Source: an uncultured Alphaproteobacteria bacterium (GTDB taxonomy: Bacteria > Pseudomonadota > Alphaproteobacteria > Rs-D84). From it: a DNA stretch of 35,055 bases. The notes below the pieces were generated by a model, which saw only the letters and a program-made list of their open reading frames with translations, ran no database searches and was not told where the DNA came from. The translations under genes and the position numbers were made by a program. Positions 24,051 to 33,279 of this stretch are shown in pieces (positions within the stretch are counted from its first letter, which is position 1; each line of letters begins with the position of its first letter). Where the stretch lies: assembly GCA_946625925.1 (NCBI GenBank), contig CAMOTP010000003.1, positions 1 through 35,055 of the forward strand. The letters run 5' to 3'.

Positions 24051-24707
24051 ATGAAAAATATACCAAGAATTTTTATAGGTACAGATATTACAAGTGGTAG
24101 TATAATACCAGTTGACAAGTCTGTTATACATTATTTGTCGCATGTTATGCGTTGTAATAATTGTTTGGTGTTTGGTAATGCTTGTGAATACAATGCTGTG
24201 CTAAACCCAGACGGTAAAACAATAACAGTTGGTGAAAAAACAGAACATAACGATCCGTCTAATGATATTACACTATATTTTTCACCAATAAAACGGTTGG
24301 ACGATATGATGAATATGGCCACCCAAATGGGAATTGCAAAATTTGTCCCTGTAATAACAGAACGTACGGTCGCAAAACACATAAACTGGGAACGTATGAA
24401 AAAAATAGTTGTTGAGGCATCCGAACAATCAAACCGTAATAGTGTCCCAGAAATCGCGACACCAATAAAATTTAATGAATTGCCTTTTTCTGATATTGTT
24501 GTTGCAGATGAACGTGCAGCATACGGCATGCAAATGCAAAATGAATATAAAAATCATAAGGCTGTTTTAATCGGCCCCGAAGGCGGCTTTTCTGATGCAG
24601 AATTTGAAATTCTGGATAAAAATCATGTGCCGGGTATATCTTTGGGAAAAACAATTTTACGTGCCGAATTGGCGGCACCTATTGCAATAGCAAGGTTGGT
24701 TGAATAA
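24051..24707 (+). CDS. rsmE: 16S rRNA (uracil1498-N3)-methyltransferase
   Basis: RsmE methylates U1498 of 16S rRNA near the decoding centre. It is a SPOUT-class enzyme of 218 residues. The N-terminal PUA-like part begins MKNIPRIFIG. The knotted SAM-binding end shows LIGPEGGFSDAEFE and SLGKTILRAELAAPIAIARL, both diagnostic. Middle motifs ATQMGIAKFVPVITERTV and EASEQSNRNSVPEI also match. It diverges from the virD4-like gene and overlaps none of that gene once the corrected start is used. No Shine-Dalgarno is visible. A pseudouridine synthase gene follows after one base, so both act on ribosomal RNA. Confidence 0.95.
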   Translation: MKNIPRIFIGTDITSGSIIPVDKSVIHYLSHVMRCNNCLVFGNACEYNAVLNPDGKTITVGEKTEHNDPSNDITLYFSPIKRLDDMMNMATQMGIAKFVPVITERTVAKHINWERMKKIVVEASEQSNRNSVPEIATPIKFNELPFSDIVVADERAAYGMQMQNEYKNHKAVLIGPEGGFSDAEFEILDKNHVPGISLGKTILRAELAAPIAIARLVE

Positions 24708-24708
24708 T

Positions 24709-25404
24709 ATGGATACAAGAATCGCAAAATTTATAGCACATACCGGAATCGCATCCAGACGTGATGCTGAAAAATTAATTGAATCGGGTGCTGTTGCGGT
24801 TAATGGAATTGTTCTAGATTCGCCTGCGGTTAATGTGTCTGATACAGACGTTATCACAGTAAATGGTAATGTTATAAATAAACAAACTCGAACAGAATTA
24901 TATATTTTTAACAAACCATTAAACACTATGACCACTGTGCGCGACCCACTTGCGCGGAAAACAATTTATGATGTATTGCCGGATGAATATAAAAATTTAC
25001 GTTATGTTGGCAGGTTGGATTATAAAACAACAGGTTTATTGTTAATGACAAATGATGGTGATTTGGCGCGAAAATTAACATTACCAACAAACAAAATTCC
25101 GCGTACATATATTGCGCGTGTTGGGGGAACAAAACAAAATTTTGATATTGCACGTCGTGGTGCAACGGTTGATGGTGTTCATTATAGACCGATGGAAATA
25201 ACAGAAATATCCCCAGGAAAAATTCGTGTTGTTGTGACCGAAGGAAAAAAGAACGAAATAAGAATTGTTTTGCGTGCTTGTGGTGCGCCTGTGCAAAAAT
25301 TACACAGGGAATCTTTTGGAAATTTGAAATTGGGAAATTTGGCATCTGGAAAAATTATCAAAGTATCACAGAAAGATATTGACGAACTCTTGAAAACTCT
25401 TTAA
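24709..25404 (+). CDS. RluB/RsuA-family rRNA pseudouridine synthase
   Basis: This 231-residue enzyme has an N-terminal S4 RNA-binding domain (RIAKFIAHTGIASRRDAEKLIESGAV) and the RsuA/RluB catalytic domain. Catalytic Asp104 lies in GRLDYKTTGLLLMTNDGDLARKL, and KKNEIRIVLRACGAPVQKLHRESFG closes the fold. The track start at 24700 is a TTG that overlaps rsmE. The ATG at 24709 gives the usual MDTRIAKFIA start. RluB (U2605 of 23S) is the best guess. RsuA or RluE activity cannot be excluded on motifs alone. It is co-transcribed with rsmE. Confidence 0.92.
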   Translation: MDTRIAKFIAHTGIASRRDAEKLIESGAVAVNGIVLDSPAVNVSDTDVITVNGNVINKQTRTELYIFNKPLNTMTTVRDPLARKTIYDVLPDEYKNLRYVGRLDYKTTGLLLMTNDGDLARKLTLPTNKIPRTYIARVGGTKQNFDIARRGATVDGVHYRPMEITEISPGKIRVVVTEGKKNEIRIVLRACGAPVQKLHRESFGNLKLGNLASGKIIKVSQKDIDELLKTL

Positions 25405-25440
25405 TATTTATATCAAGAGAATCAATCAAGGGGGGCATAT

Positions 25441-26457
25441 ATGCGCAAAATCTTAAAAAAATCCATCGGAACAAATAAAGAAAATTCCACAAAAACCGCG
25501 GGTTCTACATGGTCTACACCAATTTATGTATATTGGTTTATAATTTTGTTTTTCATTGCGGCTACATTTTATATTTTGGGACGCAGTCATGGAATGTTGC
25601 ATAATCCCGCGACATTAAACGAAGAAATTTTGATGCAGGCGTCTGATTATTTTAATTCAGGCAAAGCAAAATTAGAATCTGGCGATATCGAAGGTGCAAT
25701 CGCAGATTTGACTGCTGTGGTTGATTCTGGTGCCGTATCTGGAACTGCGTATCTTGCCCGTGGTGAAGCATATATGTTGTATGGTGATTACAAAAAAGCA
25801 TTGTCAGATTTTCAATCTGCCATTGAACATGATACAACAAACATTATGGCATTTTATGACAAGGCATTGTTGGAAATGCGCCTAGAAGATTACGAATCTG
25901 CAATGATTGATATCAATAATGCGTTGGCATTGGCGGCAACGTCATCTAACCCAGTTGTGCCTATCCGTGATTTGTATGCAAAACGTGGTCAATTAAATTT
26001 GTGGCAAAAAAATTGGGATGGTGCGATTGCTGATTATACAAATTCTTTGGCACGTCCAGATGGTACGGTTTCGCCAAATGTATACGCAGAAAGGGCCGAG
26101 GCATACACTGCCAAAGGTGATTATACTGATGCAATCACAGATTATGCATCTGCGATGCAGGTTGTCAAAGAACAACTGGGCGGTATTGTTGATGTGGACG
26201 AAGGTGAAAGATTATCTCGTGATGTGATGTTATACACCGAAAAAACGGCTGCCTTATATTTGAAATTAAATAATAAAGATGCAGCATTGAATAGTTTGCA
26301 AAATGCATATCAAATAGCGATTACTTTGAATGATACTGAAACTGTTGAACGTTTAAGTGGATTGATGACAGATTTGAGTGCTGCAATCGCTGCTGAAAAA
26401 GCCGCGGCTGAGGCTGGTCAGGTTGTCACAATGGACCAGGTCCAAATCCAACAATAA
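25441..26457 (+). CDS. Membrane-anchored TPR protein
   Basis: This 338-residue protein has one N-terminal transmembrane helix (YWFIILFFIAATFYILG) after a basic, Lys-rich cytoplasmic start. At least four TPR-like repeats follow: SDYFNSGKAKLESGDIEGAIADLTAV, AYLARGEAYMLYGDYKKALSDFQSAI, AFYDKALLEMRLEDYESAMIDINNAL and VYAERAEAYTAKGDYTDAITDYASAM. It probably acts as a periplasmic protein-binding scaffold. A strong AAGGGGGG ribosome binding site precedes the ATG. The gap to the pseudouridine synthase gene is 36 bases. No specific function can be assigned. Confidence 0.85.
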   Translation: MRKILKKSIGTNKENSTKTAGSTWSTPIYVYWFIILFFIAATFYILGRSHGMLHNPATLNEEILMQASDYFNSGKAKLESGDIEGAIADLTAVVDSGAVSGTAYLARGEAYMLYGDYKKALSDFQSAIEHDTTNIMAFYDKALLEMRLEDYESAMIDINNALALAATSSNPVVPIRDLYAKRGQLNLWQKNWDGAIADYTNSLARPDGTVSPNVYAERAEAYTAKGDYTDAITDYASAMQVVKEQLGGIVDVDEGERLSRDVMLYTEKTAALYLKLNNKDAALNSLQNAYQIAITLNDTETVERLSGLMTDLSAAIAAEKAAAEAGQVVTMDQVQIQQ

Positions 26458-26480
26458 ATCAAAAAATCAAAAGTAAAATG

Positions 26481-26514
26481 AAAAAGGCACCAATATTTAT
26501 TGGTGCCTTTTTTT
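26481..26514 (+). terminator. Terminator of the TPR gene
   Basis: An 11-bp stem AGGCACCAATA/TATTGGTGCCT with a minimal loop is followed by TTTTTTT. Confidence 0.9.
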
Positions 26515-26519
26515 ACAAA

Positions 26520-26548
26520 AAAAACACCGCCAATCCAGGCGGTGTAAA
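26520..26548 (-). terminator. Terminator of rpsO
   Basis: On the minus strand ACACCGCC-TGGATT-GGCGGTGT is followed by TTTTTTTTG, 18 bases after the rpsO stop. It stands next to the convergent TPR-gene terminator. Confidence 0.9.
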
Positions 26549-26563
26549 ACATTCCAGAAATTA

Positions 26564-26836
26564 TTATTTTCTCAAACCTAATTTTTTAATCAAAGCATCA
26601 TAATCAGCTTCGCTACGACGTTTGATGTATGCCAATAATTTCTTACGACGATTAACCATCAATAACAAACCGCGTTTGCTGTGTTCGTCTTTGTGATTGT
26701 TTTTCATGTGTTCTGTTAAATTACGGATACGTTCAGTTAAAACTGCAACTTGGGATGCAGCACTACCACCGTTATCTTTTTCAGACACTTTGAATTCTTT
26801 GATTAATTCAGTTTTTTTTGTTTTTGTAATGGACAT
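26564..26836 (-). CDS. rpsO: Small ribosomal subunit protein S15
   Basis: S15 is a primary 16S rRNA-binding protein that nucleates the 30S platform. The 90 residues match throughout, with GGSAASQVAVLTERIRNLTEHMKNNHKD and SKRGLLLMVNRRKKLLAYIKR as the diagnostic segments. It lies 12 bases downstream of truB, the usual order, with an AAAAGGAA ribosome binding site. pnp, which commonly follows rpsO, is elsewhere in this window, and a strong terminator ends the unit here. Confidence 0.98.
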   Translation of the reverse strand: MSITKTKKTELIKEFKVSEKDNGGSAASQVAVLTERIRNLTEHMKNNHKDEHSKRGLLLMVNRRKKLLAYIKRRSEADYDALIKKLGLRK

Positions 26837-26848
26837 TACATATTCCTT

Positions 26849-27718
26849 TTATATTGTGCGTTTTGGACGCAGTTGTTTATCTTTCACAACACCGATTCCG
26901 ATAAATTCAGTATTATTATAAATCCTGAAAAATCCGTCAGGCATTGCGGTTTTGATAAAACCACCGTTTTTATAAATTTCAGTGCTTTTATCGTCCAGAT
27001 TCAAAACCGGAATGTCCCCCAGTCCAGAATCCAATGGCATCAAATATTCATTGATGTCCCGGCTATTATTAACCAGATTTTCTAAAAAATCAAGTGTGAC
27101 AGCATTTTTTATATCAAAACCATTTGTTCTTACGCGTCTTATCATGTCCACAGATGCCACCGTTCCGCATCTGTGTGCGATATCGCGGGCAATACTTCGT
27201 ACATATGTACCAGTGCTGCATCTAACAAAAAACTGCCAACTTTTACCATCAAAACCGTTATATTTCAGTTCGTATATATGAATGGTTCGAGGTTGTATTT
27301 CGACATGTTTTCCACTGCGTGCAATTTCATAAGCGCGCTTTCCGTTTATATGAATCGCACTATACAATGGTGGTATTTGCTGTATATCGCCAATAAAATC
27401 ATTTAAAGTATTATTTATTTGTTTGTCATCTGGAATAATATCACAACGACAAATTTCAGTTCCTGTTATATCCAGTGTATCTGTATCTATTCCAAATTGG
27501 CAAGAAAACAAATATTCTTTGATTCCATCATTTGAATTTTCTACAAAAGGAATCATCTTGGTTGCATTTCCGATTGCGATTGGTAAAACACCGGTTGCCA
27601 TCGGGTCCAATGTTCCAATATGTCCAGATTTTTTTTCGCCAAATAAACGTGCAACTTTTGACGATGCCGTTCGACTGAACAGTCCCTGTGCTTTATCCAA
27701 GATAATCCAACCATTCAT
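26849..27718 (-). CDS. truB: tRNA pseudouridine(55) synthase TruB
   Basis: TruB makes pseudouridine 55 in the T loop of tRNAs. The N-terminus MNGWIILDKAQGLFSRTAS is followed by the catalytic motif GHIGTLDPMATGVLPIAIG with Asp38 as nucleophile. Later elements IPPLYSAIHINGKRAYEIAR and RCSTGTYVRSIARDI are also typical. The usual residues KPxGxTS are changed to KAQGLFS. At 289 residues it is complete. It starts 3 bases after the mutS stop and precedes rpsO by 12 bases, so xseB, mutS, truB and rpsO form one unit. Confidence 0.96.
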   Translation of the reverse strand: MNGWIILDKAQGLFSRTASSKVARLFGEKKSGHIGTLDPMATGVLPIAIGNATKMIPFVENSNDGIKEYLFSCQFGIDTDTLDITGTEICRCDIIPDDKQINNTLNDFIGDIQQIPPLYSAIHINGKRAYEIARSGKHVEIQPRTIHIYELKYNGFDGKSWQFFVRCSTGTYVRSIARDIAHRCGTVASVDMIRRVRTNGFDIKNAVTLDFLENLVNNSRDINEYLMPLDSGLGDIPVLNLDDKSTEIYKNGGFIKTAMPDGFFRIYNNTEFIGIGVVKDKQLRPKRTI

Positions 27719-27721
27719 GTT

Positions 27722-30271
27722 TTATAATCCAAATAAAGATAATTGAGATGTGTCGTCTTTGACCTGCATCTTTGATTTTGGTGTATGCGCAGATTTTGCT
27801 TGTTCGATTTTAACTTCGTTTACACCAATTTTTGCACCATTATTTTCTAAATTTGCCAGTACCGCTTCGGCACGTGCCACAACAGATTCTGGCATGCCGG
27901 CCATTTTTGCAACATGGATACCGTATGAACGGTTGGCGACCCCGGGTACAATTTTATGCATAAATATAATTTCGTTATTGTATTCTCGAACATCAATAGT
28001 TAAACAAGATACATTAGACAATAATCCATTATTATCACCAGCTAATGATGTCAACTCATGATAATGGGTTGCGAATAATGTTCTGGGGGTTAAATTATTC
28101 AAATATTCTAATACAGCCTGTGCAATAGCCATACCGTCATATGTTGCGGTTCCACGTCCAATTTCATCAAATATAATAAAAGAACGGTCTGTTGCGCGTC
28201 GCAATATATTTGCGGTTTCACTCATTTCCACCATAAATGTAGATTGTCCTGCTGCCAAATTATCCGATGCACCAACACGACTAAATAATTGGTCGCATAC
28301 ACCAATGGTTGCAGATTTTGCCGGAACAAAAGACCCCAAATGTGCCAATACGGTAATTAGTGCATTTTGGCGCAGATAAGTTGATTTACCTGCCATATTT
28401 GGACCGGTTAATAATGCAATTTTATTGTGCGATAAATCACAATCATTTTTAACAAAATTATCACCATGTGTACGCAATACTGCCTCAATCACAGGGTGGC
28501 GTCCACCTAATACACAAAATTCGGTGCCGGTTGTAATTTTTGGACACACCCAATCATATTCAATAGCACACAATGCCAACGCAACCCACACATCTAAATC
28601 GGCTAATAAATCGGCTGTGGCTAACAAATCATCGGCAATTTCACGTATATCATTGATAAAATTATTTATAATTTCATCTTCGATTCCAGCGGCTTTATCC
28701 ACTGCACTACGAATGTTATTATCCAAATCAATCAGTTGGCCTGTTGTAAAACGCATATTTCCGGCCAATGTTTGACGATGAATAAAACCGGATTCAGCCT
28801 TCATCATATCGTCCGCCTTGGTTGACGGTACTTCTATAAAATATCCCAAAATATTATTAAATTTAATTTTTAATGTATGAATGCCAGTTTGTTCAATATA
28901 TTTTGCTTGTAATCCAGCAATAGTATTGCGTGCACCATGCGACAGTTCACGCATATTATCCAAACTTATATCAAAACCATCACGAATGACATTACCATCG
29001 CGGAAAAAAGTTGGTAATTCATCATTCAGTGCACGTTTTAATTTTGCGGCTAATTCATCATGTGTTTTAATTGAGCCCAAACGTGCAGAAAAATCACAGT
29101 CTAAATTTTGTGCCATCATTTTTGCATTAGGCAAATTTACAATAAAATCACGAATGTGTGCCAAATCACGTGGTGTCCCACGACCAGCCATCAGTCGCGC
29201 CAGACTGCGTCCTACATCTGGCATAGATGCTAAATCGTGTGCAATATTTATCATAATATTTCTGTTGGATACAAAATGAGCAATGTGCATCTGCCGTAAT
29301 TTTATTTCGTCTATGCTTCCAGATAAAGTGCGTAAATATGCACGCAGTTTACGTGCGCCAGCGGCAGTCTTTGTTTTGTCTAAAACATCGACCAAACATG
29401 CGCCCCCAGCATTTATTGGTGCATCGATTTCCAGACTTTTCCAAGTTGCAGAATCGATTAATAACTGTGAATCATTTTTGAATTGTCGTGGGGCACGAAA
29501 TGTTGTTGATGCACCGCGTTGAGTATTAAATAAATATCCTGCCAGCAAATATGTTGCATTATCCATATTTTCAGATTGTGTGCCATCAATAACACCACCA
29601 AATACGCGTGCAACAATCTGCGTTATGTCTGAACGAATATATAATTTTTCATACACCGGTGTTGTCTTGAAAATAGTACGCAAATGAAATATTGTATCAT
29701 GTTCCGCATACGAAGAAGGATAGATAACCTCGGCAGGATTCAATCTTACCAAATCATCAATCAAATCGCTGGTCTGACCAACAAAAAATTCACCTGTGGA
29801 AATGTCGCAACCTGCAATATCAAATTTATTATTTTGAATTGGGACAACCGCGACCAAGAAATTTGCAGATTTTGGATTTAATAAATTTTCATCTGTTAAT
29901 GTTCCAGGTGTCAACACGCGAATAATTTTGCGTTCTATAAATTTGTGTCCGCGTTCTTTGGCCTGGGCTGGTGTTTCCATCTGTTCAACCAATGCAACCT
30001 TGAACCCAGATTTCACCAAACGTCCAAAATAATTATCGGCTGCATGCCATGGAATACCGCACATAGGGATGTTTTCACCATCTGCATCGGTTCCGCGTTT
30101 TGTTAATACCAGGCTTAATGCTTCACTAATAGTTTTTGCATCATCGAAAAAAGCCTCGTAAAAATCACCCAAACGAAACAACAGCAATGCATCTGGATTT
30201 TCCGCCTTCATATCCAGATATTGTTGCATAACCGGTGAAAGTTTGCTTTTTTCTGCCACGTAACACACCAC
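27722..30271 (-). CDS. mutS: DNA mismatch repair protein MutS
   Basis: MutS recognises mismatches and small loops and recruits MutL. The mismatch-binding N-terminal motif is LLFRLGDFYEAFFDDA, whose FYE holds the mismatch-stacking Phe. The ATPase end shows Walker A TGPNMAGKSTYLRQ near residues 617-630, SRVGASDNLAAGQSTFMVEM, Walker B FIIFDEIGRGTATYDG and the switch THYHEL. At 849 residues it is full length. No ATG precedes the conserved region: the frame opens with GTG codons at 30271, 30268 and 30259, and I take the first as in the track, with low certainty among the three. The gene starts 2 bases after xseB. Confidence 0.96.
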   Translation of the reverse strand: MVCYVAEKSKLSPVMQQYLDMKAENPDALLLFRLGDFYEAFFDDAKTISEALSLVLTKRGTDADGENIPMCGIPWHAADNYFGRLVKSGFKVALVEQMETPAQAKERGHKFIERKIIRVLTPGTLTDENLLNPKSANFLVAVVPIQNNKFDIAGCDISTGEFFVGQTSDLIDDLVRLNPAEVIYPSSYAEHDTIFHLRTIFKTTPVYEKLYIRSDITQIVARVFGGVIDGTQSENMDNATYLLAGYLFNTQRGASTTFRAPRQFKNDSQLLIDSATWKSLEIDAPINAGGACLVDVLDKTKTAAGARKLRAYLRTLSGSIDEIKLRQMHIAHFVSNRNIMINIAHDLASMPDVGRSLARLMAGRGTPRDLAHIRDFIVNLPNAKMMAQNLDCDFSARLGSIKTHDELAAKLKRALNDELPTFFRDGNVIRDGFDISLDNMRELSHGARNTIAGLQAKYIEQTGIHTLKIKFNNILGYFIEVPSTKADDMMKAESGFIHRQTLAGNMRFTTGQLIDLDNNIRSAVDKAAGIEDEIINNFINDIREIADDLLATADLLADLDVWVALALCAIEYDWVCPKITTGTEFCVLGGRHPVIEAVLRTHGDNFVKNDCDLSHNKIALLTGPNMAGKSTYLRQNALITVLAHLGSFVPAKSATIGVCDQLFSRVGASDNLAAGQSTFMVEMSETANILRRATDRSFIIFDEIGRGTATYDGMAIAQAVLEYLNNLTPRTLFATHYHELTSLAGDNNGLLSNVSCLTIDVREYNNEIIFMHKIVPGVANRSYGIHVAKMAGMPESVVARAEAVLANLENNGAKIGVNEVKIEQAKSAHTPKSKMQVKDDTSQLSLFGL

Positions 30272-30273
30272 TG

Positions 30274-30477
30274 TTATTCAGAAACCTTTAATGTTTCGAT
30301 TTTCAATTCCGCTTCTTTTAACAACTGTTCACAGTATGCTTTTAATTTAATACCTTGTTCATACGCAGCCACAGAATCTGCCAATGGCAATTCTCCAGAT
30401 TCCATTTTTTTAACCAATTCAGTTAATTGTTTATACGCTTCTTCAAAGGTCAGTTTTTTATCGGTATTTTCAGTCAT
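30274..30477 (-). CDS. xseB: Exodeoxyribonuclease VII small subunit
   Basis: XseB is the small regulatory subunit that binds the helical stalk of XseA in exonuclease VII, which degrades single-stranded DNA. The 67 residues contain the family core LTFEEAYKQLTELVKKMESGELPLADSVAAYEQG and end LLKEAELKIETL. The track start at 30504 lacks a ribosome binding site. The ATG at 30477 follows AAAAGGAA by 7 bases. The large subunit gene is not in the window. mutS follows after 2 bases. Confidence 0.93.
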   Translation of the reverse strand: MTENTDKKLTFEEAYKQLTELVKKMESGELPLADSVAAYEQGIKLKAYCEQLLKEAELKIETLKVSE

Positions 30478-30537
30478 TTTAAATTCCTTTTCATAACAAA
30501 TCAAAAATACACGATAAAAACCAAACTTTCAAGAATT

Positions 30538-30966
30538 TTAATAATTAAAATCGTCCAATTTTTTATCAAAAAATTTATAAATCATATCCTTAAAATCTTG
30601 ATGGATATCTAAATGTTCCAGTTCTGCACGATTTATCCATCTGTAATCAGTATGTTCATGCGATAAAATAACATTGCCCGCGACATATTTTGCAATAAAC
30701 AAATATCCAAAAAACTGGGTGTCTTTGTTATATGCAATCCCGGTCCATCCAAATACAGGATTTGATACAGCATCAACGTCTATTTTTATTTCTTCGGAAA
30801 TTTCACGTATAACCGCAGATTGAAAAGTTTCGCCAAATTCAATTTTACCACCGGGCAAATCCCACATACCTGGAAATACAGTTGTTTCTTTGTTGCGTTT
30901 TAACACCAAAACATTTCCGTTGTCATTATATACAATTATTTTTACGACACCCCGAAAATTTGCCAT
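30538..30966 (-). CDS. Nudix hydrolase
   Basis: This 142-residue protein hydrolyses a nucleoside diphosphate linked to some other moiety. The Nudix box runs from Gly40 to Ile62 (GKIEFGETFQSAVIREISEE), with the metal-binding REISEE intact. The Gly normally found after EEx is Lys61. A preceding FPGMWDLPG segment is typical of MutT/ADP-ribose-type members, but the substrate cannot be told. It begins 24 bases after the mreB terminator, so it depends on readthrough from mreB or an unseen promoter. xseB follows after 60 bases. Confidence 0.88.
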   Translation of the reverse strand: MANFRGVVKIIVYNDNGNVLVLKRNKETTVFPGMWDLPGGKIEFGETFQSAVIREISEEIKIDVDAVSNPVFGWTGIAYNKDTQFFGYLFIAKYVAGNVILSHEHTDYRWINRAELEHLDIHQDFKDMIYKFFDKKLDDFNY

Positions 30967-30984
30967 TTTATACCCTTTGATTCA

Positions 30985-31012
30985 AATAAAAAACACCTGT
31001 CCAGGTGTTTCT
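30985..31012 (-). terminator. Terminator of mreB
   Basis: On the minus strand AAACACCTG-GA-CAGGTGTTT is followed by TTTATTTG, just after the mreB stop at 31021. Confidence 0.8.
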
Positions 31013-31020
31013 TATTCGTT

Positions 31021-32079
<1,059 letters not shown>

Positions 32080-32103
32080 TTATAGCTGATTGTTTTCCAG
32101 CAA

Positions 32104-32132
32104 ACTATAAATCTTGACGCGCAAAAAATCAA
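32104..32132 (-). promoter_or_regulatory. Promoter of mreB
   Basis: TTGATT at 32132-32127 and TATAGT at 32109-32104 are separated by 17 bases, about 33 bases before the mreB ATG. Confidence 0.55.
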
Positions 32133-32169
32133 GTAAACCACATAAAAAATGTTTTTATTTGATTTCTTG

Positions 32170-32175
32170 TATAAT
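32170..32175 (+). promoter_or_regulatory. -10 element of rnpA
   Basis: A perfect TATAAT ends 5 bases before the ATG at 32181, so the message would start at or near that codon. No convincing -35 is seen. Confidence 0.4.
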
Positions 32176-32180
32176 TTGGT

Positions 32181-32546
32181 ATGATTAACCCTATGAGAAA
32201 TACGATAAAAGCACATAATGATTTCAAAACAGATCGCGAATATCCGTTTGTAACAACGGATTTGTTCTCGATTCGGACACGTGCAGCCAAATTTCCAGAT
32301 GACCCCAGATATGGTTTGGTGGTCAGCAAGCGCAATTTTCGTTTTGCGGTAAAACGTAATCGTGTAAAACGTTTGTTGCGGGATTGGATTGCATTTGCAA
32401 ATGACTATATGTGTTCTAATCTAGATTATGTATTTTTTGCTCGCGTTGATATTTTGAATGAAAATGTAACACGTGAAACAGGTCGTGAAACAATGGTTCA
32501 TGCATTGCAAGAAATCAAAAATAAAAATGACCACAAATCCAAATAA
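32181..32546 (+). CDS. rnpA: Ribonuclease P protein component
   Basis: RnpA binds the RNase P RNA and helps it cleave tRNA 5' leaders. The 121 residues contain [41 protein letters not shown], which holds the family RNR signature. Two starts are possible: ATG 32181, which would be leaderless given the -10 position, or ATG 32193, which would have a short leader. Neither has a Shine-Dalgarno. The rpmH gene that normally precedes rnpA is missing, while yidD follows as usual, with overlap. Confidence 0.92.
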   Translation: MINPMRNTIKAHNDFKTDREYPFVTTDLFSIRTRAAKFPDDPRYGLVVSKRNFRFAVKRNRVKRLLRDWIAFANDYMCSNLDYVFFARVDILNENVTRETGRETMVHALQEIKNKNDHKSK

Positions 32547-32769
32547 ATCATTTATGCAAATTGTTGGTATCAGGCTGGTGCGTTGCTACCAGGCGTGTAT
32601 TTCACCGTTTATTGGTGGACGTTGTGCGTGTCGTTTTATCCCAACGTGCAGTGAATATACGGCTGGGGCTATTGAAAAATATGGCTTTTTTCGTGGGGTG
32701 TGGATGGGAATGCGCAGGATTGCCCGTTGTCATCCAGGTGGTGGCTTTGGATATGACCCAATACCTTGA
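32527..32769 (+). CDS. yidD: Membrane protein insertion efficiency factor YidD
   Basis: YidD is a small, basic, membrane-associated protein that supports YidC-dependent insertion. The 80 residues include [33 protein letters not shown] and [18 protein letters not shown], which are diagnostic. The track start at 32473 lies deep inside rnpA. The ATG at 32527 (20-base overlap with rnpA) and the ATG at 32554 (no overlap) are both reasonable, and neither has a ribosome binding site. The stop codon lies within the -35 of the accB promoter. yidC is not in the window. Confidence 0.93.
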   Translation: MTTNPNKSFMQIVGIRLVRCYQACISPFIGGRCACRFIPTCSEYTAGAIEKYGFFRGVWMGMRRIARCHPGGGFGYDPIP

Positions 32770-32793
32770 CTTTTTTGGTATTTGTGATAAAAT
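32766..32793 (+). promoter_or_regulatory. Promoter of accBC
   Basis: TTGACT at 32766-32771 overlaps the yidD stop, and TAAAAT lies at 32788-32793 after 16 bases. The accB ATG is 37 bases further on, preceded by AAAGGA. Confidence 0.55.
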
Positions 32794-32830
32794 TTATCTA
32801 AAACACAGATAATGTATAAAGGATTAAAAA

Positions 32831-33274
32831 ATGTCTTTTCGTGCAACCGTTGAATCTATGTCAAAAATCATGGATGATATGGGAATTACAGAACTTGATT
32901 TAGAACGCCAGTTTTTATTTGGCGTGTATCGTAAACATATTCATTTGTCCAAGGGAACAACTGTTGCTATGCCCAGTTTCCCTGTGGATAAAACTGTTAA
33001 AAATTCAACAACTGGTACAAATGGTGCCGCGCATGAATATACCAATGCATTAAAATCGCCAATGGTTGGTGTCGTTTATTTGGCGACAGAACCTGGTGCA
33101 AAACCTTTTGTCAAGGTGGGCGACACTGTGCATGCTGGTGATACTGTTGCGTTGGTCGAGGCTATGAAAACCTTTAATCCAATCAAGGCAACCGCAGACG
33201 GTGTTGTAAAAGAAATTTTGGTAACAGATGCCCAGGCAGTTGAATTTGACCAACCATTGATTGTTATTGAGTAA
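32831..33274 (+). CDS. accB: Biotin carboxyl carrier protein of acetyl-CoA carboxylase
   Basis: AccB carries biotin between the biotin carboxylase and carboxyltransferase parts of acetyl-CoA carboxylase, the first committed step of fatty acid synthesis. The C-terminal biotinyl domain (about residues 75-147) includes the biotin-accepting lysine, Lys113, in VEAMKTFNPIKA. The N-terminal segment (MDDMGITELDLE...) and a Ser/Thr/Asn-rich linker match the family. At 147 residues it is typical. accC follows after 5 bases. Confidence 0.96.
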   Translation: MSFRATVESMSKIMDDMGITELDLERQFLFGVYRKHIHLSKGTTVAMPSFPVDKTVKNSTTGTNGAAHEYTNALKSPMVGVVYLATEPGAKPFVKVGDTVHAGDTVALVEAMKTFNPIKATADGVVKEILVTDAQAVEFDQPLIVIE

Positions 33275-33279
33275 TTATT

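Noticed and set aside
23995-24066. N-terminal extension of the virD4-like protein in the ORF track
   Set aside because: A TGGTATAAT promoter lies between that start and the ATG at 23994, and the extension overlaps the divergent rsmE start.
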